Part shown: positions 34,530 to 44,870 of the stretch, piece by piece
Layout: every line of letters begins with the position of its first letter
Position numbering within the stretch: position 1 is the stretch's first letter
Assembly (NCBI RefSeq): GCF_018991925.1
Contig: NW_024720773.1
Span: 3,713,758-3,777,757, forward strand
Direction of reading: 5' to 3'
DNA length: 64,000 nucleotides
DNA from: Homarus americanus
Taxonomy: Eukaryota; Arthropoda; Malacostraca; Decapoda; Nephropidae
Translations under genes and position numbers: made by a program
Notes under the pieces: generated by a model
What the model was told of the DNA's origin: nothing
What the model saw: the letters and a program-made list of their open reading frames with translations, nothing else
Database searches by the model: none

Positions 34530-35960
34530 CATTGATGTATATTCCATCATATAATAGTGTTCCGTGAGCTATTGTCTTTATATTTATACTTAATTTATGG
34601 AAGATATTTATAGATGGCCAATTTATTTTTTCAAGGTCCCGCTTCTCACCCATTACATAGATGTCCTAATTTCAGTTTATCGGGTGTCAGGTTAGAAGAT
34701 CAAATTGGGCACGATATTATTTTGCGCGCTCGTGCGCGCTTGCCCGCGCACGCGCTCTTGTGTGTATCAAAGAATTTCATACAGTGTTTGAGTTCAATAA
34801 TTAATCGGTCTCAGGTAAATTTTAAGCCCTGAACTTAAATAATCACACACACACACACACACAATAATAATAATAATAAAAATAACAATAATGAGATAAC
34901 TTTGAACCTGTAACATTACATCTTCAACTTTTGGTTGGTGTTTTAATAGTCAGAACTGGAGTTATGTTAATAGCACTGTGCACGATTATGCACCAAGTTT
35001 CCCACATAATGAAGCCATCACTCACCATAACATCTCCATTTTCTCAGCATCCTTAAGCACGATCCACCTCTCCTTTGTTCCTTCCCAGTCTAAGTCTGGT
35101 GTGTGTGGCGGTGGTCCATGGTTCAATATGTTTTTAAGGCACTGTGTGTACAGGGGATCATGCCCCTCATAACTCCTCCTATTATGGTACCTTCAATATG
35201 TCCCTTTTTATATCTCTCCATATATTTTTTTACCTCTCCGGTTTTCTCACTCAAGTTTCTTCGAGAGGAGGTCAGTGGTTCAGTACCGTGAACGCTAACA
35301 TTAAGATGAACCTCATCAGCTCCCTAGCAAGACATCGTCGATAAACGGCCAGAGGGTGATGGAGTTAAGCAAGCCATCACACCGACTGACGTGAGCCACT
35401 AAGACCCCCTGATCTGATCTATTCACCGCCACATCCCTGGAAGAGAGGCTCGCCACAGTACCCCTTCAGTATAGAGTAGCAGGACCTCTTCTACCTATAA
35501 TATCAGCCACGGCGTCTTAGGTCCTGAGTGGCCTCCGGGGCGATCCTAAGAGAGATACGGTGAATCAGGAGAACTCCAACTCCATCTCGACCATTAGTGG
35601 GAAGCTGATACAATCGTATGACCTCGGCCGGGCGGACCAGGAGAGGGGTGGCCTGACGCGACGCCAACAACACTGTTTTATTGTTGTGTCTTCTCTTACT
35701 CTAGCACAGCACCTGCAGCTGTCCTCCCGGGATTTATTGGTAGTAAAGAGGACCAAAATGATTTCCACTCATTGTTGGGTGAAGGTAAGGGAATCTCTCG
35801 GCAGATGGAAATCTTCCTTTGTTTCTTTGATTGGTCTGGGAGAAATTTGTTTTATTATACCTTTTCATAAATAAAATGTATGCAAAGTAATTTTAACTCC
35901 AAAACTCATCATAAATAGAACACCAAATTAATATACATTTGTCTACGTATATTACAGTTA
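34530..35960. other. Unique-looking DNA, no gene recognised
   Basis: Contains a short (CA)n run (34841-34862) and AAT run (34863-34885). The open frames (for example 35560-35874, 104 codons) show no recognisable domain, signal peptide or splice context. Confidence 0.5.
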
Positions 35961-35969
35961 TAGAGAAAT

Positions 35970-36048
35970 TCGTCCAGTACTTGACCCTGACACACTGAGC
36001 TCATGTTCCTGAGTGAGGCTCAGTGTATCGGGTTCGTCACCTGGACGA
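35970..36048. other. Long imperfect hairpin, about 79 nt
   Basis: The arms 35970-36000 and 36018-36048 pair: outer TCGTCCAG/CTGGACGA (8 bp), middle GACCC/GGGTT (5 bp with one wobble), inner ACACTGAGC/GCTCAGTGT (9 bp), around a 17-nt loop. Length and shape are like a microRNA precursor or a tiny palindromic transposon relic. No expression evidence is available, so no function is assigned. Confidence 0.45.
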
Positions 36049-36285
36049 GTGTTTTTGAACAGTTGGATCCAGTTGATTAAATCAGAAGTAAATATAAAAC
36101 TAATAGGTGAAACACACAGTATGTGGAGTGAAGGAATCTGCAGTTATAGGCAGAATAAGACAGTCTGATGGTTAATAGTTTAATAAAAGTTTGATCTGAG
36201 CTGTGTATATCAGGTGATGTGGCAAGGTTAGGTTAGGTAACTTGAGATTAGATTTTTAGTATGTGTGTGGGGCTGACAGCAGCAG

Positions 36286-36330
36286 CCAATGAGGCAGCGA
36301 CCGGGATACTAAAGTCTTCAGTGTATAAAA
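36286..36330 (+). promoter_or_regulatory. Possible polymerase II core promoter (CCAAT plus TATA)
   Basis: CCAAT at 36286-36290 and TATAAAA at 36324-36330, about 35 bp apart, in otherwise moderately complex sequence. No coding region with a recognised product follows; a GT microsatellite and a TA microsatellite lie downstream. Chance occurrence is quite possible. Confidence 0.2.
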
Positions 36331-36425
36331 GGAAAGTTTCCTGAAGTAATCCTAGTCCCACTAATGGTTATCGCTGACGGAAGTTTATATTACCCGGGTT
36401 CCTAGAGATGATGTAATCTTTCTTC

Positions 36426-36461
<36 letters not shown>
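36426..36461. repeat. (GT)n microsatellite
   Basis: GT run of about 36 bp. Confidence 0.95.
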
Positions 36462-36463
<2 letters not shown>

Positions 36464-36872
36464 ACAAGGTGGTGTAACGCGTCCAGTGTGGCAGCATTAT
36501 GTTAGCGTTAAGGTGCAAGCCCTGCTTGCTTCCTCTTACTTTCAACTACCGCCGCTGGCTAGCCCTCGTAGCGAACATGGAAGCAACTTGCATACGTCTT
36601 CCCCTGCCAGTACACATCCTCTTCATCTTCAAAACTCCTGCCGTGCCTCCTCTTGGCAACACACGGTAACTGGGTGCCTCGTGGGCCCAGGCTAGATCAG
36701 CAAGGAATCTTGGAGTAACAGTGGGCCCCAGAGGGACAGCGCATAGGCCCACTGGCATGTGCACAGTCTTGTGGAGTGAGTGAGTACAGTGGTGAGTACA
36801 GTCTGTACTCACCCCTAAAGATTTGAATTACACAAAAGTTCTTGGCAACTTCATGTTTTCTTGTAGTTATCA

Positions 36873-36990
<118 letters not shown>

Positions 36991-37934
36991 TATATAATGT
37001 TGAGCCATATTTTAATGTATGGTCAAACTATGGAACTATTTATATATCTGTATAAACAATATAATGTATGCACATACAAAGTCCTCATCAGACTCAGAAA
37101 AAATAGGCTGGATAGACTCAGGGGGATCATGGCCAGACTCACACAGCGAGTAGAGGCGACAACAGTGGGTAATAAAGGTCAATACTGACCGTAAAGAGCC
37201 AACTTATATAAGGTTGAGCCGTTTCAGTATGAGGCCAGCATCACCACTGATCACTATCACCACCTCAATCACCTTACTCCTCTCTCATTACCTTAACTCC
37301 TTCATCGCGGACGGTAATTACGAATTCGAGGAGGCCATCTCCTAGGCAAGGAATGGTGCCTTTACCTCAGGTGATGAGGCTGTAAGGAGACACGAGCGGG
37401 AGAGAATGATGTGTTGGTAAGATGGCGAAGCAGAGAACACTAAATAATTACAATACATGAACATTTCAGATCCGGCCGAGGTTTTCCAAATCTTTCCTGT
37501 TACTTATAAACATAAACTTGTATTTTTTTTCTTCCTGTTTGTCACCATTTACATCCGCTACATCAGCACTTACTCACTCCCTCTCCCTACCCCTCCCCCC
37601 CCCCTACCCCCTCCCAAAGAGTTTATACCAGGCAGGGGTAAAAAAAAATAGAGTAATATTTCTGTAATAAAGGAAAGAAGGACGAGTTTCTCTAGCCCTG
37701 AGGACACTACAGCTGAGAAGCTTTACTTTTACGTTAGATATTCGGAAGAATGTTTCTCAGTGATGCGGCAAACATAATGTGTTAGTCCTTCATTTGATAT
37801 AAATACAAGTTGATTAAACTTCTTTTTCCAAAATCCAAGACATAACATTACTTAACACTGAGAGGAGTGATGCACAGGATGTAACTAACACGGACACACT
37901 AATGTGGTGAGGTGTGTAATACTACACTCTATTA

Positions 37935-38890
37935 AGAGTCACCTTCAGAGTATTGAATCAAGTGAATGTTATGATTTTACTGATGGTGCAGATAAACACA
38001 GGTAGAACAGGTTATGCATTTGTAATATATAAAGAAAATAAGATGATAGTGTCAAACATGCAAAGCCTGAACAACTGGGCCAGCACAACACAAACTGAGC
38101 TAATGGGAATAGACTTAGCCACAGAAGGGGCGCTGGTGGTAGAGCGGTACCGCTCTTGCCTTGCAAGCAAGATGTCACGGGTTCGATTCCCGGGCCGGCG
38201 GAAGTTGCTTGGACACTCTTCCTAGTCCCCTTGGTCCCTGTTCACCTAGCAGCAAAGTAGGTACCTGCTGTAAATCGAAAGTTGCGAATTCGTATTCAGG
38301 GATAGTTGTTGGAGCTTCCAATAACTTGCTTAGGCATAAAACCATTGACTCTTCAGGCGATGTGTACTTGCTTCTACATAAAACATATATGTGGAGCAAG
38401 TAACAAGAATATTAGATTACAAGATGCTGTAACCGCTAGACTAAGGTTAGGATATAAATATCTCTGGCAGAATGTCCCTCAGGCAGACGTGAACAAAACT
38501 AAATGTAAAGTGTGTGGCCAGACATATGGCCACACACTCCAACACTACGTCTTAGACAGTGAAAAAACAGAACCTTATAGAGATAGATCCAAGCACACTG
38601 TGTATGCAATGGCACAGCACTTTATCTCTGGCGACAAGAGAGCTGATATACTAAGGCTGTATCCACACTTCACATCTAGTGCCATATCAAAACTCTATGT
38701 ACCGACTTAACAAACAATGTACTGGAAATACTCTGTAACATTCATTGCCATAATATCAAAATCACTGGGGTCTGATAAACACTCTTTGTGGCCTCTACTC
38801 TGTAATCCTTTTGCGCTATCGATCACAGAATGAGTATGGGGTGCACAATAAACTAGCTGCTGTTCGCGGCAAAATTAAAAAAATAAATAG
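37935..38890 (+). mobile_element. RNase-H LINE, 3' fragment, copy 3, interrupted by a SINE
   Basis: Left part (37935-38125): reads FTDGA, then TGYAFVIYKENKMIVSNMQS and NNWASTTQTELMGIDLATE, the start of RNase H with the first Asp and the Glu. Right part (about 38377-38890): HICGASNKNIRLQDAVTARL then LGYKYLWQNVPQADVNKTKC, the knuckle KCKVCGQTYGHTLQHYVLD-S, 3' UTR and the shared tail GGTGCACAATAAACTAGC. About 400 bp that should lie between (second catalytic Asp and the SH..D block) is missing and a SINE occupies the gap. The last knuckle Cys is Ser here. Confidence 0.83.
38126..38330 (+). mobile_element. tRNA-Ala-derived SINE
   Basis: Begins with a tRNA-like head: A-box-like TGGTAGAGCGG (38137-38147), anticodon arm CTTGC-CTTGCAA-GCAAG with anticodon TGC (Ala) at 38162-38164, and B box GGTTCGATTCC (38180-38190). 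The acceptor ends do not pair properly and no mature 3' end follows; instead a SINE body (TTCACCTAGCAGCAAAGTAG, GTACCTGCTG) continues. The internal polymerase III promoter would have driven transcription. It sits inside LINE copy 3. The right boundary is uncertain (between about 38290 and 38375). Confidence 0.8.
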
Positions 38891-38929
38891 TAAAATTTTT
38901 AAGCTTCTTTGAGGACAGTCAGTTTACAG

Positions 38930-39650
38930 TCAGAATATTCCTGGACCTCTCTTTGATACTGTCGACCATACCAACCTCCTGTCAAAGCTTGAACTTTCCG
39001 GTATTTGAGGATTATCCCACAATTGGTTTACCTTGTATCTGTCTAACAGGAAGCAGTATGTCTGTTATAATAATCATCAATCGGACTCCTCAACTATTTT
39101 GCATGGCGTCCCTCAAGGCTCCATTCTTGTCCCAGTACTGTTCTTATTGTACATAACGATATAGTCCACTCCAGGACACTCATAAAATACAACTTACTTG
39201 CAGATGATAGTAATCTGTATGCCAGCCCCTTAGATCGTTATTCCTTGATGAGAACTATGAATAATGAATTGATTTTAGTCAGAACCTGGGTAATACGTAA
39301 TAAACCTCGGAAAAAACACACAACAACATTACACAATCTTTCACAGAAGGAAAAATTTCTCCCCAGATTTAGACCCCCTGTACCATGGTAATATAGTCCT
39401 CAAATGTGAACAAAATACTAAATTCCTTGGGGTTATTGCTGATGAGAAACCTAGCTGGAGAAACCACATACACGCCATTCATAGTAAAACCAATAAACAG
39501 TGCGGCATCATGTATCACACTCGTCAGTCACTCACTATTGCAGAAGTAAAAGAAGTCTATTAGGATCTTGCTTCCCAAAACCTGATTCACTGTCAGACAC
39601 TATGGGGGTCTCCGGTACCGCTAAGACACAACCAATTCCAACTGTTACAA
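38930..39650 (+). pseudogene. CR1/Rex-like LINE reverse transcriptase, decayed
   Basis: Three frames are needed. Visible blocks: a relic of the first catalytic region (LDLSL..LSTIPTSCQSLNF, expected LDLSKAFDTVDH), then [19 protein letters not shown], the GVPQGS motif that precedes the catalytic box, then LQMI where the ADD box should be (frame-shifted at about 39200), and near 39400-39550 KFLGVIADEKPSWRNHIHAI with HSKTNKQCGIMYHTRQSLTI, the conserved block after RT. The element copies its RNA at nicked target DNA; this copy is dead. 5' part and 3' UTR are not recognised. Confidence 0.8.
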
Positions 39651-39888
39651 CAGAGAGAAGAAACTCATGGATGGAACATTGAAAGTTACATCACATACAG
39701 GAGAATACACGAGGGAAAAAAAGAGATCTCTGGAACAAAGCAATTACATAAGGGCCTAATTATTAGAACAACTCCCACAAACATACAACGACCCAGGGAA
39801 GTTGTAGCGCCAGGTCAAGAGACTGAAATATACAGACAAAGAACAATAGTAGTGCTACACCCACCTAGTGTTATGTTCTCAAATCCTT

Positions 39889-40080
39889 AATGAAGATTTT
39901 TGGTGAAGTTTCTTGTCAATCAATTACTGTGAAGATTCCATGTTCGAGTCTGAACCACTAAAATTGGTTTCTTTGTTTACCAACAAATGGCGGTCATGCC
40001 TGTGTGTACACTTTTCACCATCTCTCGAACCGTGAAGCTTAATTGGCATTTACGAAGTAACTTCACCAAAATTCTTCATC
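39889..40080. mobile_element. Candidate MITE with 22-bp TIRs, 192 bp
   Basis: AATGAAGATTTTTGGTGAAG-TT at 39889 and AACTTCACCAAAATTCTTCA-TC at 40059-40080 are inverted repeats matching at 20 of 22 positions. The ~150 bp between them has no coding content. No clear target duplication was found, so the superfamily is not assigned. Confidence 0.55.
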
Positions 40081-40149
40081 GTGGGTTTCAGAACATTAGG
40101 CACGATGAGTGTAACGCAACTTTTTTCTTTGAATGTACCAGCTTGAATT

Positions 40150-40765
40150 GAGTCACCTTACATAACTGACCACGCAGACAATAAAACATATGACGACCAA
40201 GACAAAGAACCGATATTCAGGATATATGAAGAGACATCTTCCGAATCACAGATGAAGAGAATGGTGGATATGATGGTACACACCGCAGTCAACCTTCCTC
40301 TGAAATCACTTGGAATAATCTGCGTCAAGACAACCAATTAACTGAACCAATCACCTCCGAGGAACTCAATACAGCTATCTCTAACATAAAAAAAAATGCT
40401 CCTGGCTACATGGGCATCACCAAGGAGATCCTCAGCCACATAAACCCGGCCATGGAGAGACTGAGAACAACAATGAACGCCTGCCTGGCCTCGGGTTACT
40501 TCCCAACACAATTCAAACAGGCCATTATTACCCTAACACCAAAACAAGGAAAGAACCCCGCCGTCCCACTAAATTACAGACCCGAAAATGACTAAGAGAA
40601 ATGATTGCAGACAATTTAGGTTCAAGAAAGGCAAGTCTTTCTCAACAGCGATAGTCCTGGCATGTAAGAACATAGCCAGAGCCGCAGCGAGTGGTAGCCA
40701 ATGTAACCCAACACTTCTAGAAGTAGCGCAGGCGTTTGACAAAGTCTGGCATGACGGTCTAAATA
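40150..40765 (+). pseudogene. Jockey-like LINE RT, N-terminal part (left of hAT insertion)
   Basis: Contains ITSEELNTAISNIKKNAPGY, then INPAMERLRTTMNACLASGY, FPTQFKQAIITLTPKQGKNP, AVPLNYRPEND (expected NYRPISLL) and, after a frame shift, FRFKKGKSFSTAIVLACKNI, ARAAASGSQCNPTLLEVAQA and FDKVWHDGL (first catalytic region, expected DV.KAFDKVW). It runs straight into a hAT transposon at 40766. The same LINE appears to resume at 42255 and at 43280. Confidence 0.85.
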
Positions 40766-42254
40766 TAGGCTGTGCAAACTGCGGCCCTAGGGCCACATGT
40801 GGCCCCTGAAGACTTTCAATGCCGCCCACTTCTCAAATTACCATAAATCCAGTCTGCGGCCCCCCACACCCAAGGCTTAATAATATATCGGCCAGCATGA
40901 CCAACTCTGCAGCCTTTCATATCACAGAGAATTTGGCTTCTCTTCACACCATCAAGGCAACAACTACTGGTCAGGATGTATTTGAAGAATTAGACAAGGT
41001 ACTGAGCAAGTTTGACCTTGATTACAAGTAACTGGTTAGCTTTACTGCTGATGGAGCTCAGGCAATGGCTGGGTTAAGAAACGGCCTGGTCGGTTTAGTT
41101 AAGGGTAAAATGGAATCTCAGAATATTGTTTCATCGTCATTAATTGTACGGCATTGTATCATACATCAAGAAACTTTGTGTTCAAAAACACTGAAATTTT
41201 ACCATGTGACGAGTGTCCTTGTAGAAGCAATCAACTTTATCAAGTCAAAAGGTTTGAATCACCGTCAGTTTCAACAGTTGTTGGTAGACATTAAAGCAGA
41301 GTTTGGTGAAGTGAAATACTTTTGTGAGGTTCGGTGGCCAAGTAGAGCAGGAATGCTGAAAAGAGCTTATGATCTCTTGGGAGAAATTGTTTTCTTTTTA
41401 AATATAAAGGATAACAGTGTCCCAGAACTGACTGATAAGGAATGGATCTGTGATCTAGCATTTCTGGTGGACATTACTCAACATTTGAACAGTTTGAATG
41501 TGAAACTCCAGGGAAAAGATAAACTCATAAGTGACTTTTTCTCGTTAATCAAAGGATTTCAGACAAAATTACGTCTCTGGGAGTCGTAAATCAGAAAGGA
41601 TAATACAGTTCATTTCCCAACTCTCGGCAAGTATGAAGTTAAGGACGAGCAGTTTTCAAAGTTTGCGGATAAGTTGACAGCCTTGCAGGATGAATACTCA
41701 CACAGATTACAGGATATCAGACGCCGTGCACTAGACTAGCAATAGAATTATTTGCCGCACCTTTCACTGTGGCTGTAGAAACTGTTCCAGAGATGTACCA
41801 TATGGAAGTGATCGACCTCCAATGCAACAACGAACTAAATAAGAAATATGATATGTTGCCACTCCACAGGAATTTATAAGAATTATTTACCAAGTGTAGA
41901 TTATCCACAACTTTCTGCTCACGCACAAAAATTGTTGTCAGTGTTTAGAAGCAGATTATAACTAAGAACAAATTAAGGTCCTCTAATACTGGTGTCCACC
42001 TACTAAACATCCTTCGTGTTGTTACGTCATCCATCCAGCCAGACATTGCAGACTTAGTGCAGAAAATACAAAGTCACCCATCCCATTAACTACTCATTTC
42101 ACTGTCAACAAACGCAGTAAGTAAGTATTTTGTCTTTTGGGCCTTAAATTTATAATCAAATTTCAATTTTAAAAGTATTATAATGAGACTATGGCCCATC
42201 ATGCATCAGATGATTTTATTGTGGCCCTCTATGCTAAAAGTTTCCACGCCCCTG
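40766..42254 (+). mobile_element. hAT transposon inserted in the jockey-like LINE
   Basis: Termini TAGGCTGTGCAAACTGCGGC (40766) and AGTTTCCACGCCCCTG (ending 42254) are imperfect inverted repeats of the hAT type. The subterminal GCGGCCCTAGGGCCACATG is typical of the group. LINE coding lies on both sides. The 8 bp on each side do not match, so either the duplication has decayed or the insertion was accompanied by a deletion; LINE sequence seems to be missing between the flanks. About 1.49 kb. Confidence 0.8.
40860..42110 (+). pseudogene. hAT transposase, N-terminally truncated and broken
   Basis: Blocks in order: SFTADGAQAMAGLRNGLVG (after one stop), a 174-codon frame 41065-41589 with CIIHQETLCSKTLKF, NFIKSKGLNHRQFQQLL, CEVRWPSRAGMLKRAYDL and WICDLAFLVDITQHLNSLNV then LQGKDKLISDFFSLIKGFQT. 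Beyond frame shifts come MEVIDLQCNNELNKKY and a C-terminal dimerisation-type remnant LLNILRVVTSSIQPDIADLV. This is the transposase type related to domesticated GTF2IRD2/ZBED5-like proteins. The BED finger and the N-terminal part are missing. It cannot be functional. Confidence 0.88.
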
Positions 42255-42600
42255 AGTCACGAAGTCCCTCCGGTCAGCGTCCACTGCCCTACCCTAAACC
42301 TTATATACACAAGTGACATCCCACCTCCACCCAGAATAGTAAACGAGTGTGCTATGTATGCAGATGACACGACTCAAATAACAGTACGACGAGGAAAATC
42401 ACGAGCAATAAGAAATTACATATCATTGTAAAGCTTAACACTTATACTTTTCCGTTCATAACGAATAAGTACAGCATCTGATAATTCATAATCCCAGAAA
42501 CAAAGATTTATACACCAAACTCGGCAGATAAGGCAAGAAGTCATGAGAAGTTGGTAATAAAGGTCATAAACATATTGAACTTACATTTCTGAAGGAGTAG
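42255..42600 (+). pseudogene. Jockey-like LINE RT, catalytic part (right of hAT insertion)
   Basis: Reads EVPPVSVHCPTLNLIYTSDI, then PPPPRIVNECAMYADDTTQI-T. This corresponds to GVPQGSVLSPTLYLIYTSDIP and the YADD catalytic box, the latter intact. The substitutions in GVPQGS (VPPVS) and a stop soon after show decay. It continues the LINE from 40150-40765. Confidence 0.83.
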
Positions 42601-42604
42601 AGTT

Positions 42605-43275
42605 GATTGTGTGTCAGTAGCAGCAACATGTTACACTTCTTGAGCTTTTTGATACGTGGGGTCACATTCAGGGCCTCAGCCAACATCACACCTAAGACCC
42701 GCCCCCTCCAGGTAACACAACACGTGCCGCGGCTTCAGTCATCTTCACTATTATTTTCACTGTCACTGTCACTATTTTCACTTAATTTATCATTTTCAGA
42801 TCAACTGTCACTTGATCATTACTCGTTTTACTTTCAAAATCACGGTCGTCATTTAATGTCTGAGAAAATCCTTCGGTCCTCTTATAAGCCACGACGAGTA
42901 AGGCTGATGACGATAGTTCACTCAACAAACCACACCTTTACTGTGTCACAAACGCACTTATATCACTTTGTCATCTGCTATACAATGTTATATATGCTAC
43001 CACGATTACTCAATTACCACTACATATATATAAAATTGTGTTATTTGCCTTTCATAGCGGCAAAAACGTGAAAAAACACCATACACTCGACTCTTCACCC
43101 GTTCCTTACTGTGGCGGTACATCTGACTGCCTCCTAATGTTTTCAAATGATACGACTTATATCATTGGTTAGCTGAGAAAAATGACGAAGCAGATCAGCC
43201 AATGACAACCCAGGACTCAAGAGGACTCCCAACTGGGGAACACGACATCTGTCTTCACTAGACCGGGAAATTTGA
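42605..43275. other. Insertion within the LINE, possibly a DNA-transposon remnant
   Basis: Non-LINE DNA between the RT part and the C-terminus of the same LINE. On the minus strand near 42740-42900 it reads an acidic stretch (SENDKLSENSDSDSENNSED) preceded by EDRRIFSDIK, reminiscent of the acidic N-terminus of piggyBac-like transposases. No catalytic domain or termini were found, so this is tentative. Confidence 0.3.
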
Positions 43276-43279
43276 ATCT

Positions 43280-43740
43280 TGGCACAACGCGACTTATTGG
43301 GTATAGCGGTTATATAGGGGTATTTAGCTCACTTGTCACAGGTGAAAGAACCACAGCCGAAACTCCCAGAGACCTACGAGTAAGACCCATCAACAAGCAG
43401 CTACACATCCTGGCCAGAAGAATTTGTCAACAACACCTACAAAAACTCCCACCATACGACGTCAACAACCATAGATAGTTCCCCAAAACTTACCAAACCT
43501 CAAGATGTCCATTACCACTCCCGATATTTACGGCCAGGCAATAGACAAGTTCCCTACCAAGGTCGGCGGAATGTGAAATATGACCCTCAAAACACCCGTA
43601 AATGGGATATGGTGGACTGACTAGTGCTATTGCTGCCAAAATGACCAAGTCATAACATTACCATACTATTAACTTAGCTAGTCATTAACTATCGCATCCT
43701 AAACTTCTTCATTTCCCCGCTCTTTCTTAACACGCCTCCA
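43280..43740 (+). pseudogene. Jockey-like LINE C-terminus
   Basis: Reads ETPRDLRVRPINKQLHILAR, then RICQQHLQKLPPYDVNNH, and after a shift YRTSRCPLPLPIFTARQ. The RD-x-R-V-R-P-I-N-x-Q-L block and the P-L-P-L-P-I-F-T-A-R-Q end are what I expect at the very end of the LINE whose RT lies at 40150-42600, so it is probably the same copy split by insertions. No UTR terminus was defined. Confidence 0.65.
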
Positions 43741-44001
43741 CCCCCCCAAAAAAAACACACACTCAAATTAACAGTTGGTGAGAAGTGAAACGAATCCATT
43801 AAGACACAATTCACCTGTGATGGACAACCTCTTCACAAGATCACAGTGGATGAGTGTGAGGACAGAGACGTCGTTGGATTAAGCCAGTCACGCACTTCTA
43901 GAATTTGTTTGTGTATAAATTATATTAACTTACAAGTGAACGTCTTTACCTGCATATTATTTTACACTACATCTGTACCTCAACTAGGTATGTATGTATG
44001 T

Positions 44002-44285
<284 letters not shown>

Positions 44286-44471
44286 AAGTGACATGAGTGA
44301 TAATTATCTATCTATCTATATATATATATATATATGCTGATATTCCCAAGCGCTATTCACATCTTTCGTGTCTGTATCACCCCTGATATACATAAAGCGC
44401 TATGGGAACTTATGTTATCTATTTCCTTGTGGTTATATATATATATATAGATCACGCGCATATACAGTGAT

Positions 44472-44474
<3 letters not shown>

Positions 44475-44513
<39 letters not shown>
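44475..44513. repeat. (TA)n microsatellite
   Basis: TA run that immediately precedes, and apparently truncates, the Helitron fragment. Confidence 0.95.
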
Positions 44514-44516
<3 letters not shown>

Positions 44517-44870
44517 ACATGTACTGGAAGCTACAATACTGACAGGAAAAGCTAAAGGAGAGGACGTTTTTATAACAAGGATACCACTGACCTGCCATTT
44601 GAGTTCAAGCGACTTCAGTTCCCGGTTAAAGTGAGCTTTGCCATGACCATCTACAAAAGCCAGGGACAGTCCCTAAAGATGGTTGGCCTAAACCTGGTGT
44701 TTCCTTGCTTCTCTCATGGACAGTTCTATGTTGGATGCTCCAGAGTGGGAACTGGCAAAAATCTGTACATACTTGCTGCTAATGGCAAAACCAAAAATGT
44801 AGTCTATCTTAATGCACTACAGTGGGACAATGTGGAGCCTCCAGGAGGGTGGCGTCCTACCGTGGCCTAG
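44514..44870 (+). pseudogene. Helitron Pif1-like helicase, C-terminal fragment
   Basis: First frame PHVLEATILTGKAKGEDVFI-TRIP, then a one-base shift near 44590 into FEFKRLQFPVKVSFAMTIYK, SQGQSLKMVGLNLVFPCFSH and GQFYVGCSRVGTGKNLYILA. TIYKSQGQSL and QFYVGCSRV are helicase motifs V and VI of Pif1-type SF1 helicases in Helitrons, which unwind DNA during rolling-circle transposition. The motifs are intact, but the upstream motifs and the Rep domain are absent. Confidence 0.9.

Noticed and set aside
35560..35874. 104-codon open frame as a host exon
   Set aside because: No recognisable domain, no convincing splice sites with partner exons, length compatible with chance.
38126..38200. Functional tRNA-Ala gene
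   Set aside because: The acceptor stem does not pair, the A-box to B-box region is altered and the sequence continues into a SINE body. A SINE head is the better explanation.
40758..42262. Target duplication for the hAT inside the LINE
   Set aside because: The flanking octamers TCTAAATA and AGTCACGA differ. LINE sequence also seems to be missing at the joint.
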